9,037 nt of DNA from Gammaproteobacteria bacterium (GTDB lineage Bacteria > Pseudomonadota > Gammaproteobacteria > UBA5335 > SLRW01), in contig SLLK01000249.1 of NCBI GenBank assembly GCA_007134115.1, positions 1 to 9,037 on the forward strand. Direction: 5' to 3'. Position numbers and translations under genes: made by a program. How positions within the stretch are numbered: the stretch's first letter is position 1; each line of letters begins with the position of its first letter. The notes under the pieces are model-generated. The model had not been told where the DNA came from, did no database searches, and saw only the letters and a program-made list of their open reading frames with translations. Positions 1-6,717 of the stretch are shown here, piece by piece.

Positions 1-622
1 CATTGAAAAGATTGAACTTGTGCCCGGCGAATCCGCCGCGCGGATCGTCCGGGCGTTGCTCACGCAGCCAGCGAAGGTGACGGTTCTGCGCCGGCTGCAC
101 ATGATTGACGCGGGAGAAGTTGGTGTTGATCAACACAAACCGTCCGTACTGTTGACGCAACGCATCGACTTCATCGGCGAAGAAGTTGGCGAGCTCCGGT
201 CGCAACAGATCGCTGCGCGGGTTCCCCGTAATCGCGATCGGGTTGCCCGTATACTCGGGAAACTCACGCCAGGCACTGGCATTTTCCTCACCCCAGGCCA
301 TCAGCAGTTGCGGCATGCCCAGCGCCTGACCATCGAGCTTCGTGCGCCAGTAGACCTCGCGCGAAGCCCACACCAGCCCTTCTTCGTCCCAGGCAACCAG
401 GCGATGCCCGGCCTTTGGCACCAGGCTGAAATTAAGCAGATTGCGTCCGGTCAGGGACTTGCCGACGTACACCGAGGGCCGGAACGTGGCCAGCCGCAAG
501 TCCATCACCTTTTTGCTGCCCACGACCGAAACAATGCCGCGCTCGGCGGCCTGCAGGGCGACCAGCAACTTGGCGTCAAACTCCCGTACCCGCGTTTCAC
601 AGGGCAATAACAGATCACGCAT
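1..622 (-). CDS. Surface carbohydrate biosynthesis protein, N-terminal part (gene cut by left window edge)
   Basis: An open frame of 207 codons runs from an ATG at 622-620 off the left edge, so the C-terminus is missing. The N-terminus reads MRDLLLPCETRVREFDAKLL, followed by an AAERGIVSVVGSKK segment, 'VAWDEEGLVW', 'MAWGEENASAW', 'ITGNPRSDLLRPEL' and 'FVLINTNFSRVNH'. This ordered set (LLP-E---REFDAKLL, WDEE, WG-EN, GNPR-DLLRPE, LINTNF--VNH) is what I recall of the family annotated as surface carbohydrate biosynthesis protein, found in capsule and O-antigen loci and probably of GT-B-like fold. Its reaction is not established to my knowledge. Start choice: an in-frame GTG at 631-629 overlaps the sulfotransferase stop as GTGA and would add three residues (MSP); the ATG gives a 5-base gap. 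Either way it is coupled to the sulfotransferase. Family call by memory of motifs; molecular function uncertain. Confidence 0.72.
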   Translation of the reverse strand, partial: MRDLLLPCETRVREFDAKLLVALQAAERGIVSVVGSKKVMDLRLATFRPSVYVGKSLTGRNLLNFSLVPKAGHRLVAWDEEGLVWASREVYWRTKLDGQALGMPQLLMAWGEENASAWREFPEYTGNPIAITGNPRSDLLRPELANFFADEVDALRQQYGRFVLINTNFSRVNHVQPAQNRHLRWLREQRPDDPRGGFAGHKFNLFN

Positions 623-627
623 CGGGC

Positions 628-1518
628 TCACCCGTTATAGCCGAAAGCGGGATCCAGGCGCTCGGCCACCAGCCGGTCAATCTTGGCCACCTGGTCGGCA
701 TCGAAATAGTCACGGTAGCCGCCAACCTTGCCGCGCCGGACCTTGTAGGAGTCCGGATCATCCACGTTGCGCGCCTGCAACCGATTGCTGTCGAAGTAGT
801 TCTCCCGCTCCTTTTTCTTGAGCGATTCAAATGAAGCGAACTCGACCGCCTCGGCGATTTCCTGTGCGGAAAAAGGTGCCCCCAGAAAGCGGCTCAGCTC
901 GGCGAGGTGTGTTTCCGGCTCGCTGCGCAGGTCTTCATAGCGCAGGCGATGCACATGGTCCCAGTCCGCCAGCTCACGCTGCCAGCGGTTGAGATATTCG
1001 CAGATGACCGGCAGGCCGACCGGCGAGGTCATCACAAACTCGAACATCGACTGTGCGTTGTCGACGTCGTACATCTCGCGCTTGTAGGCGCTGGCGCGGC
1101 GGGTTGTCTGGAAGTATTCAGACACCGCCACATCGCGCGGGTCGCGCACCAGGAAAACCAGCGGGCGGGCCCGCAGCCTGGTGCCGTGGCGCGGATGCCG
1201 CGCCAGACGATCCAGATAATGGCCATGCGTCATCGCCACCACGGGAATCGCGGCGTCGCGCCGGTGAAAATTATCGTAATCCAGCAGCATATTCTCCGGC
1301 AGCCCGTAATGCTGCTGATACAGACGCGAGAGCATGGCGCGCAGCCAGGTGCGCCCGCTCTTGGCCCGCGACAACACGATATGGTCGGCGGCCAGCACCA
1401 GCCGGTTATCGAGCGCGGCACGCAGGCGATGGCGGGCGGTCACACGCGATGCCCGGGGCAGCGGTGCGGTCAGGGCCCAGATGCCGGCACGGTAAAGTCG
1501 GTGACGGGTAACTTGCAT
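628..1518 (-). CDS. PAPS-dependent sulfotransferase (Sulfotransfer_1 family)
   Basis: A 296-residue cytosolic protein predicted to transfer sulfate from PAPS to a hydroxyl group, here probably of a sugar or lipid. The 5'-phosphosulfate-binding loop is AKSGRTWL (residues 52-59, the family PKSGTTWL/PRSGNTWL motif). A 'MTHGH' stretch (H98) sits where the catalytic His is expected. The 3'-phosphate-binding motif is RDPRDVAVS (125-133, with Arg125 and Ser133). Near the C-terminus RRGKVGGYRDYF (from residue 261) matches the conserved RKG--G-W/Y motif. Length is usual for the family. I chose the ATG at 1518-1516 rather than the upstream ATG at 1653: the extra 45 residues are Arg/Pro-rich, unlike the family, and lie over a candidate promoter. 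No strong Shine-Dalgarno is seen; AAAGG lies about 11 bases upstream. The next gene starts within 5 bases of its stop, so the two probably act on the same surface glycan. Acceptor not predictable. Confidence 0.88.
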   Translation of the reverse strand: MQVTRHRLYRAGIWALTAPLPRASRVTARHRLRAALDNRLVLAADHIVLSRAKSGRTWLRAMLSRLYQQHYGLPENMLLDYDNFHRRDAAIPVVAMTHGHYLDRLARHPRHGTRLRARPLVFLVRDPRDVAVSEYFQTTRRASAYKREMYDVDNAQSMFEFVMTSPVGLPVICEYLNRWQRELADWDHVHRLRYEDLRSEPETHLAELSRFLGAPFSAQEIAEAVEFASFESLKKKERENYFDSNRLQARNVDDPDSYKVRRGKVGGYRDYFDADQVAKIDRLVAERLDPAFGYNG

Positions 1519-1633
1519 GACAGTGGTTGCCTTTGGGACTTGAATGGACGGTTCACGCTGGCCGGGCCGGCATCCCCTGATGGCCCGCCTGCGCCAGCTC
1601 ATGGGGCGCAGCCGCGTGGCGTAAAAGGGCGGT

Positions 1634-1639
1634 ATTGTA
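1634..1639 (-). promoter_or_regulatory. Candidate -10 box for the sulfotransferase operon
   Basis: On the minus strand TACAAT (1639 to 1634) matches the sigma-70 -10 consensus at 5 of 6 positions. The upstream -35 is poor (TAACCA at about 18 bases spacing, 3 of 6). Transcription would start near 1627, giving a leader of about 110 bases before the chosen ATG at 1518. This fits that ATG and argues against the upstream ATG at 1653. Sequence inspection only; weak evidence. Confidence 0.28.
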
Positions 1640-1767
1640 AACCACTCGGGCACGGTCTGGTTAGTGCCCCGTCACCGCCCGGGGCGATGCCGCTCACCCC
1701 GGCCCGGGTGCCGGCCTGAAAAAAAGCGCCTGCACCGCTGACGGCAACGCCTGCACAGCGGCCGGCA

Positions 1768-1780
1768 CGCACCGGGTGCG
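1768..1780. repeat. 13-base palindrome CGCACC-G-GGTGCG
   Basis: Two perfect 6-base arms (CGCACC 1768-1773 and GGTGCG 1775-1780) flank a single G. It lies about 50 bases upstream of the candidate plus-strand -35 box, a possible site for a dimeric regulator. In G+C-rich intergenic DNA such a short palindrome can arise by chance, so confidence that it functions is low. Confidence 0.25.
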
Positions 1781-1826
1781 AGCGCCACAGGCTGCCTGCA
1801 AACGCGCCTGCGGCGCGGTGTCGAAC

Positions 1827-1855
1827 TTGCAGTTAAAGCGCGAAAACAGTATCCT
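1827..1855 (+). promoter_or_regulatory. Candidate sigma-70 promoter for the desaturase operon
   Basis: TTGCAG (1827-1832) and TATCCT (1850-1855) are separated by 17 bases, the optimal spacing. The matches to TTGACA and TATAAT are moderate (3 of 6 and 4 of 6). It lies in a locally A/T-richer patch of an otherwise G+C-rich region. Transcription would start near 1862, about 44 bases before the desaturase ATG, and the leader would carry the three GTTACA repeats. Tentative. Confidence 0.38.
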
Positions 1856-1874
1856 TCGCGGCCTGAGGAAAGAC

Positions 1875-1903
1875 GTTACAGATCAGTTACACAGCAGGTT
1901 ACA
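1875..1903 (+). promoter_or_regulatory. Three GTTACA direct repeats in the desaturase leader
   Basis: GTTACA occurs at 1875-1880, 1886-1891 and 1898-1903, with repeat starts 11 and 12 bases apart (about one helical turn), ending 2 bases before the desaturase ATG. The spacing would put all three on one face of the helix, as expected for a multimeric repressor downstream of the candidate promoter. The third repeat overlaps the interval between the SD-like AGCAGG (1893-1898) and the ATG, so binding to DNA or RNA could also affect translation. The repeats are directly visible; the operator role is inferred. Confidence 0.42.
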
Positions 1904-1905
1904 GC

Positions 1906-3024
1906 ATGGCAGGGCAAGCATCTTCCACGCGTCGCGAAGCGCCCTCTGCGGCCCGCTCCGACGACAATGATCTGGTGCGTCAGGCGCATCGTCTGGTGAG
2001 CGATCTCTTCCCCCGTTCTCCGCTGATTTACTGGACCGACTTCATGCTCAGTGTGAGTGGCGCGTGGCTGCTCACCGCTGTGTACTTTCTTGCCCCCGCC
2101 TGGAGCGTGTTACAGATCGCCGCATTCCTGGTGGCCGGCGTGCTGTTCTATCGCGCGGGCACTTTCATGCACGAGATGGTGCACATGCAGCGCCAGGAAC
2201 TGAAGTGGTTCAAACGCACCTGGAATGTGCTGCTGGGCATGCCGCTGCTCACCCCGTGGATTTTCTACCGCAACCACATCGACCACCACAATCGCATGCA
2301 TTTCGGCACCCCGCGCGACGGCGAGTACACGCCGCTGGCGGCCTCACCCGTGCGCGAGACCCTGAAATACCTGCTGCAGGCGCCGCTGCTGCCGATCTTC
2401 GCTGTGTTGCGGTTTGGCGTTATTGCGCCCCTGTCGCACCTGCATCCACGTCTGCGCGAATTTGTGCTCACCCGCCTCTCGGCAGGCGCCACCAATCCCT
2501 ACTACAGCAAGCGGTTCCCCAAACGCGACGAGGGCCACCTGACCATCATGGAGTGGCTGTGTTTTGCCTGGATCGCGGCCATCGCGACGTTGCTGGTGCT
2601 GGGTTATATCACCGCCATGCACCTGCTGATGGCGTACCTGTTGCTGGGCTGGACGCTCACGCTGAACTGGGTGCGCAACATGGCGGCCCATGGCTATGCC
2701 AATGACGGCCAGCCCCTGACCCATGCCGATCAGTTGCGCGACTCCATCAACATCACCGGCCAGACATGGATCACCGCCTGGCTGTTCCCGATCGGTCTGC
2801 GCTACCACGCGCTGCACCATCTGCTGCCGGGGCTGCCCTACCACAACATGGGTGAAGCGCATCGGCGGCTGAGCGAAAACCTGCCTGCGGATTCGGTCTA
2901 CCACGAAGCCAACCGCGAGAGCTTTTTCGCCGCCGTGGCGGAACTCTGGCGCGGCGCCTGCAACACCCCGCCCGAGCAATCGGCGATGGAATACTGGCGT
3001 CGCTTCGGAGCCGGTGGCTCGTGA
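1906..3024 (+). CDS. Membrane fatty acid desaturase (di-iron, three His boxes)
   Basis: A 372-residue integral inner-membrane protein of the FA_desaturase family, which inserts a double bond (or a hydroxyl) into an acyl chain with O2 and external electrons. All three histidine boxes are present: HEMVH (89-93), HIDHH (124-128) and HALHH (301-305); H132 and the AAHGY segment may add ligands. Hydrophobic stretches near residues 47-82 and 218-250 suit the usual four-helix topology. The C-terminal GLRYHALHHLLPGLPYHNMG and the preceding 'DQLRDSINITG' resemble bacterial acyl-lipid or sphingolipid-type desaturases. No ferredoxin or reductase is fused or adjacent, so electrons must come from elsewhere. 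The ATG at 1906 has AGCAGG 7 bases upstream. It is the first gene of the operon; its TGA overlaps the next start as GTGA. Substrate (phospholipid, acyl-CoA or ceramide) and double-bond position are unknown. Confidence 0.87.
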   Translation: MAGQASSTRREAPSAARSDDNDLVRQAHRLVSDLFPRSPLIYWTDFMLSVSGAWLLTAVYFLAPAWSVLQIAAFLVAGVLFYRAGTFMHEMVHMQRQELKWFKRTWNVLLGMPLLTPWIFYRNHIDHHNRMHFGTPRDGEYTPLAASPVRETLKYLLQAPLLPIFAVLRFGVIAPLSHLHPRLREFVLTRLSAGATNPYYSKRFPKRDEGHLTIMEWLCFAWIAAIATLLVLGYITAMHLLMAYLLLGWTLTLNWVRNMAAHGYANDGQPLTHADQLRDSINITGQTWITAWLFPIGLRYHALHHLLPGLPYHNMGEAHRRLSENLPADSVYHEANRESFFAAVAELWRGACNTPPEQSAMEYWRRFGAGGS

Positions 3025-4037
3025 GCAGTGCCCGACTGGAAGCCGCCGCAACCGCCGTCGAACCCGCCCACCAATCCATCCCCGACGGACCGGCGTGTCT
3101 GATCATCAACCCGCGCAGTTTCCGGCTGTCGCGGGGGCAACTGGCTGCACGGGCGCGGGCGACTGCCGAACGCCTCGGCGCGACAGTAGTGGAAGCGCGC
3201 GAGCCGGCCGCCTTTTCCCGGGCGCTGGAGGATTTCCTGCCGCGCCGTCCGCGTATGGTGGCGATACTCGGCGGCGATGGCACAGTGCAGGCAACGGTCA
3301 CCCATCTGGCCAAACTGGCGCCGCCCGCCGGCATGCCGCCACTGCTGGTGCTGGGCGGCGGTCGCACCAACCTGACCGCCCATGACCTGGGCCAGCGCAG
3401 CACCCTGCTGCGACGACTGGAAAAGGCCCTGTCTACCGCGCCGGACGAGCTGCAGACCACCATGCGGCACACGCTGCGTATTCAGCAATCACCGGCGCTG
3501 GACGAACATGGCTTCTTCGTCGCCGGCGCAGTCGTCGACAGCGTGATCCGTGATTGCCACGCCCACCAGCAGTCCGGCCACGGGCTGCACCGTAACGGCC
3601 CCCTGAGCACCGCCTGGCGGCTGATGCAGATCGGCGTGCTGAGCCTGCTTGGCCGGATGCGTTTTGCCTCGCCGGAGCTGCGGCTCCAGGCCGACGGGCT
3701 GGGTGAACTGGCAGGCCCCACGCGGGTTCTGGTGGTCACCACCCTGACGCACCAGCAGGGCCTGCTCAATCCCTATGATGATGGCGGGCAAGGGGTCATA
3801 CGCGTCACCGCGATCAGAAACGATGCGCAGGGCTTCTGGTGGCGCCTGCCGCGCATTCTCACGGGACGTTTCCATCGCCGCATGCAGCCTGCAACCGGCT
3901 ACTTGAGCGGGCATTGCGAAGGCTTGCGCATCCACGGGTTGGCAGGCTTCGCGCTGGACGGCCAGGAATACGATACCGACCCAGAGCAACCGGTCACGGT
4001 GACCCCCGGACCGGAAGTCCGGTTCATACGCACATGA
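3021..4037 (+). CDS. Diacylglycerol kinase-family lipid kinase
   Basis: A 338-residue soluble or peripheral enzyme of the DAGK catalytic family (relatives: DgkB, YegS, sphingosine and ceramide kinases), expected to phosphorylate a lipid hydroxyl with ATP. An INPRSF strand/loop at residues 29-34 opens the domain. The nucleotide-binding GGDGT is at 84-88. The next conserved loop, PxGTxND in DgkB-like enzymes, is GGGRTNLTAHDLG here (112-124), close to the PGGTTNM-type variant of some proteobacterial members. The late conserved DGE motif reads DGQ at 313-315 (followed by Glu316). The GTG start overlaps the desaturase stop (GTGA), with CGGAG 10 bases upstream. Its TGA overlaps the next start (ATGA). 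With the CDP-diacylglycerol synthase-like gene next, diacylglycerol is the most economical substrate; ceramide or another lipid alcohol is an alternative. Confidence 0.82.
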   Translation: MSSARLEAAATAVEPAHQSIPDGPACLIINPRSFRLSRGQLAARARATAERLGATVVEAREPAAFSRALEDFLPRRPRMVAILGGDGTVQATVTHLAKLAPPAGMPPLLVLGGGRTNLTAHDLGQRSTLLRRLEKALSTAPDELQTTMRHTLRIQQSPALDEHGFFVAGAVVDSVIRDCHAHQQSGHGLHRNGPLSTAWRLMQIGVLSLLGRMRFASPELRLQADGLGELAGPTRVLVVTTLTHQQGLLNPYDDGGQGVIRVTAIRNDAQGFWWRLPRILTGRFHRRMQPATGYLSGHCEGLRIHGLAGFALDGQEYDTDPEQPVTVTPGPEVRFIRT

Positions 4038-4960
4038 GCGAATTACATCAGCTACTCAAGCAGGATCTGCTCGCCGAGCCGGCGCCGGAACCCATCGCCG
4101 CGCTGGTCAACGAAGTGCGCACACGATTTGGCAAGCATGTGCTGGGGGTGGTTTTCTACGGCTCCTGCCGGCGGCGCAAAAGCAACGAAGGGCTGGCCGA
4201 TTTGCTCGTGGTCGTCGACAGTTACAGCGGCGTTCACCCGGGTCCGGGCATGCGCGTGCTTAATGCCCTGCTGCCGCCCAACGTCTATTACCTGCAAATG
4301 CAAACAACGGCGGGCACGCAGCGCTGCAAGTATGCGCTGGTCAGTATGCAGGGCTTCGCGCGCCGTTGCGGTGGCGGCATTGATGCCTATTTCCGTGCGC
4401 GTTTTTTGCAACCGTGCCGGCTGTTGTGGTCGGCGAATCACCACGCCGAGAACCAACTGATCGACGCGCGCGCCGCGGCTGTACGCACCTTTGCCGGCGA
4501 ATTTGCGCCGCGCCTGCAAGGCACCTTCAGCGCCGGTGAATTCTGGAGCCATGCGCTGGCCGCCAGTTACCGCTGCGAATTGCGCCCCGAGCCACCCGAC
4601 ACCGCCGCCGCCCTGGTCGCCGCCGACGCGGGCTACTATGAGGCAATCAGCGCGGCCGTGTTACCCGGCCTGGCCGGCGTCGCGCAGGAGCAGGACCGTT
4701 ACCGTTTCCAGCCAACCCGGGTGGCGCGCTGGCGCGCGCGCCTGCTGTGGGCGATACGGCGGCCGTGGAGCAAACTGCTTAATGTGCTGCGCCTGTTCAA
4801 GGCCGCCAGTACCTTTACCGGCGGCATCGACTACGTATTGTGGAAAATCGAACGCCACAGCGGTGTGCGCATCGAAGCCACCCAACGTATGCGGCGCTGG
4901 CCGCGGCTGTCGGCTCTGGGGCTGGCATGGAAAGTCTGGCGACAGAAGGCATTGCAATGA
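4034..4960 (+). CDS. Tam41/Mmp37-like nucleotidyltransferase, putative CTP:phosphatidate cytidylyltransferase
   Basis: A 308-residue protein with a nucleotidyltransferase-fold signature: VVFYGSCRRR (G43-S44) followed by DLLVVVD (Asp56, Asp62), the YGSG...DxxxxVD arrangement of mitochondrial Tam41, which makes CDP-diacylglycerol from phosphatidate and CTP. Further Tam41-like landmarks follow in order: LPPNVYYLQM, KYALVSMQGFARR, a YFRARFLQP segment (Tam41: LYLAGRLQKP), and an 'ALAASYRCELRPE' stretch (Tam41: IAGLSYSGDFRM). A basic, helical C-terminus carries KLLNVLRLFKAASTF and YVLWKIERHSGV. There is no signal peptide or multi-helix membrane domain, so it is unrelated to CdsA. The ATG overlaps the kinase stop (ATGA), so I did not use longer in-frame starts from 3839. 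The kinase directly upstream would supply the phosphatidic acid. The family match is from remembered motifs, not an alignment; another NTase of unknown substrate remains possible. Confidence 0.62.
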   Translation: MSELHQLLKQDLLAEPAPEPIAALVNEVRTRFGKHVLGVVFYGSCRRRKSNEGLADLLVVVDSYSGVHPGPGMRVLNALLPPNVYYLQMQTTAGTQRCKYALVSMQGFARRCGGGIDAYFRARFLQPCRLLWSANHHAENQLIDARAAAVRTFAGEFAPRLQGTFSAGEFWSHALAASYRCELRPEPPDTAAALVAADAGYYEAISAAVLPGLAGVAQEQDRYRFQPTRVARWRARLLWAIRRPWSKLLNVLRLFKAASTFTGGIDYVLWKIERHSGVRIEATQRMRRWPRLSALGLAWKVWRQKALQ

Positions 4961-6717
4961 CACGTGAAGTCACATCCGCCCGCGAGCGCGGCACCCTGCA
5001 CATGCTGGCAGCCTTTGTGCGCGCCTATCCGGGGCGCAGCGCGGTGGCCGTGGTGGCCATTTTCGTGGCCGGCTTGCTCGACGGACTGGGGCTGTCGACG
5101 CTGTTATCCATGCTCACCCTGGCCACCGGCGACGGCACTGAAGACCCTTCCATACCCGAACAGGTCGCGCTGAACATGACCGCCTTTCTGGGCATGGAGG
5201 CCACCACCGGCAATCTGCTCATGATTGCCACGGTACTCATCGCGCTGAAGGCTGTGCTCACGCTGCTGGCCAACCGCCAGGTCGGCTACACGGTCGCCTA
5301 CATTGCCACTGACCTGCGCATGGCGCTGATCCGGGCGGTGATGCGGGCGCGCTGGCGCCACTACCTCCAGCAGTCGGTGGGCGGCCTTTCCAATGCCGTC
5401 GCCACCGAGGCCCAGCGTGCCTCGCAGGGGTTCCAGGAAGGCGCCCTGATGACCGCCCAGACTCTGAATTCGCTGATCTACGTGGGGATCGCGCTGGCCA
5501 TTTCCTGGCAGGCCGGCGTCGCGGCGATGATCGCCGGCATTCTGATGCTGGGTCTGTTGCACGTACTGGTGCGTATTTCGCGCCGCGCGGGGCAAAGCCA
5601 GACCGGTCTGCTCAAATCCCTGCTGTCGTTGATGACCGATCAGTTGTCTTCGGTCAAACCGCTCAAGGCCATGGCCCGCGAGCAGCATGTAGATGCCCTG
5701 CTGTTCGATCAGACGCGACAGCTCAAACGCGCCCTGCGCCGCCAGGTGATCAGCAAGGAAGCGCTGACCGCGTTGCAGGAACCGCTGCTGGCCATTCTTG
5801 TCGGCATCGGCTTTTTCTTCTGTCTGGTGGTGCTCGAGATGCAACTGGCGGCCGTGCTGGTGGTGCTGTTTCTGCTTGCACGCGTGGTCAACTATCTGGC
5901 CAAGGCGCAGCGCGCCTATCAGAAGATGGCCATCAACGAGAGCGCTTACTGGTCCATCATGGACGCGATTAATGCCGCGCGCGCCCAACCCGAACCCAAC
6001 AGCGGCACGCGCCGGGTAGAACTGAACCGGGAGATTTGTCTGGACAAGGTCAGTTTCAGTCACCCCGGAGGCCCGGCCATACTGGATGCCCAGTCCCTGA
6101 GTATCCCGGCGCGGCAAATGACCCTGATCGTGGGTCCGTCGGGCGCGGGTAAAACCACCTTGCTGGATATTGTCGCCGGCCTGGTGGAACCCGACTCGGG
6201 CCGGGTCCTGATCGACGATGTGCCGCTACCGGAAGTCGATTTGCGCCACTGGCGCCGCCAGATCGGCTATGTGCCACAGGAATCCCTGCTGGTGTCATCC
6301 ACGGTGGCCTATAACCTCACCCTGGGCGAAACCGGACTCAGTGATGAGGATGTGCGCCGGGCACTGGAAGCTGCCGATGCCTGGGATTTTGTACGGCGTA
6401 TGCCCGAAGGCATTCATACCGACATTGGCCAGCGCGCCGGGCGCTTGTCGGGCGGACAGCGCCAGCGTCTGGCGATCGCCCGGGCGCTGATTCACCAGCC
6501 GCGTCTGCTGATCCTCGATGAGGCCACCAGTAATCTGGACCGCCGCTCGGAAGCTGCCGTACTGGCGACGATCCAGCGACTCAAGGGACAACTGGCGATC
6601 CTGGCGGTGGCCCATCGCGGGCCGCTCGCCGAGCAAGCCGACCGCGTATACTCGCTTGCCGACGGCATCCTGACCATGGTGCCCGAGGCACGCAGCGCCG
6701 AGACACAGGGCCAATGA
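4957..6717 (+). CDS. ABC exporter half-transporter (MsbA/PglK-like TMD-NBD)
   Basis: A 586-residue inner-membrane protein, N-terminal six-helix domain fused to an ATPase, acting as a homodimer to export or flip a lipidic substrate. Hydrophobic helices lie near residues 29-55, 86-106, 165-185, 188-210, 276-295 and 298-315. The NBD is complete: Walker A GPSGAGKT (393-400), Q-loop Gln441 in YVPQES, signature LSGGQRQR (497-504), Walker B LLILDEATSNLD (517-528) and H-loop His553. All catalytic residues are intact, so it should be active. The ATG overlaps the previous stop (ATGA) and has AGAAGG (4944-4949) 7 bases upstream, preferable to the in-frame start at 4840. No second ABC subunit or HlyD-type adaptor is adjacent, which fits a flippase for a lipid made by the neighbouring enzymes rather than a protein secretion system. 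Substrate not predictable from sequence. Confidence 0.9.
   Translation: MTREVTSARERGTLHMLAAFVRAYPGRSAVAVVAIFVAGLLDGLGLSTLLSMLTLATGDGTEDPSIPEQVALNMTAFLGMEATTGNLLMIATVLIALKAVLTLLANRQVGYTVAYIATDLRMALIRAVMRARWRHYLQQSVGGLSNAVATEAQRASQGFQEGALMTAQTLNSLIYVGIALAISWQAGVAAMIAGILMLGLLHVLVRISRRAGQSQTGLLKSLLSLMTDQLSSVKPLKAMAREQHVDALLFDQTRQLKRALRRQVISKEALTALQEPLLAILVGIGFFFCLVVLEMQLAAVLVVLFLLARVVNYLAKAQRAYQKMAINESAYWSIMDAINAARAQPEPNSGTRRVELNREICLDKVSFSHPGGPAILDAQSLSIPARQMTLIVGPSGAGKTTLLDIVAGLVEPDSGRVLIDDVPLPEVDLRHWRRQIGYVPQESLLVSSTVAYNLTLGETGLSDEDVRRALEAADAWDFVRRMPEGIHTDIGQRAGRLSGGQRQRLAIARALIHQPRLLILDEATSNLDRRSEAAVLATIQRLKGQLAILAVAHRGPLAEQADRVYSLADGILTMVPEARSAETQGQ

Larger units (their letters stand above)
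1519..1905. other. Divergent intergenic regulatory region
   Basis: This roughly 390-base stretch lies between the divergent sulfotransferase and desaturase starts. I see no convincing gene in it; open frames here are short, Arg/Pro-rich and without recognisable motifs. It holds candidate promoters on both strands, a 9-base direct repeat CGCCTGCAC (1727-1735 and 1748-1756, 21 bases apart), a short palindrome (1768-1780), an A7 tract near 1719-1725, and three GTTACA repeats directly before the desaturase start. It probably contains the control region for both transcription units, but no element matches an operator I can name. Confidence 0.6.

Noticed and set aside
20..610. A 196-codon open frame on the plus strand at the left edge
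   Set aside because: The minus strand carries a better frame here with a conserved surface-carbohydrate protein sequence; the plus frame shows no motif.
1519..1653. N-terminal extension of the sulfotransferase from an ATG at 1653
   Set aside because: The 45 added residues are Arg/Pro-rich, unlike the family, and cover a candidate -10 box; the ATG at 1518 gives the usual length.
907..1719. A 270-codon open frame on the plus strand
   Set aside because: It is antisense to the sulfotransferase, whose PAPS-binding motifs are clear.
1715..1780. Possible intrinsic terminator near the A7 tract and inverted CCGCTG/CAGCGG
   Set aside because: The A tract is not positioned after a strong hairpin on either strand, and a terminator between divergent starts has no obvious purpose.
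3839..4033. N-terminal extension of the Tam41-like protein from 3839
   Set aside because: It would overlap the kinase gene by about 200 bases; the ATG at 4034 forms the same ATGA overlap seen at the other junctions.
4840..4956. N-terminal extension of the ABC exporter from 4840
   Set aside because: It overlaps the previous gene, lacks family similarity, and the ATG at 4957 has a good AGAAGG ribosome-binding site.
5104..6117. A 337-codon open frame on the minus strand
   Set aside because: It is antisense to the ABC exporter, whose motifs are complete, and its translation is Gln/His/Gly-rich with no recognisable domain.
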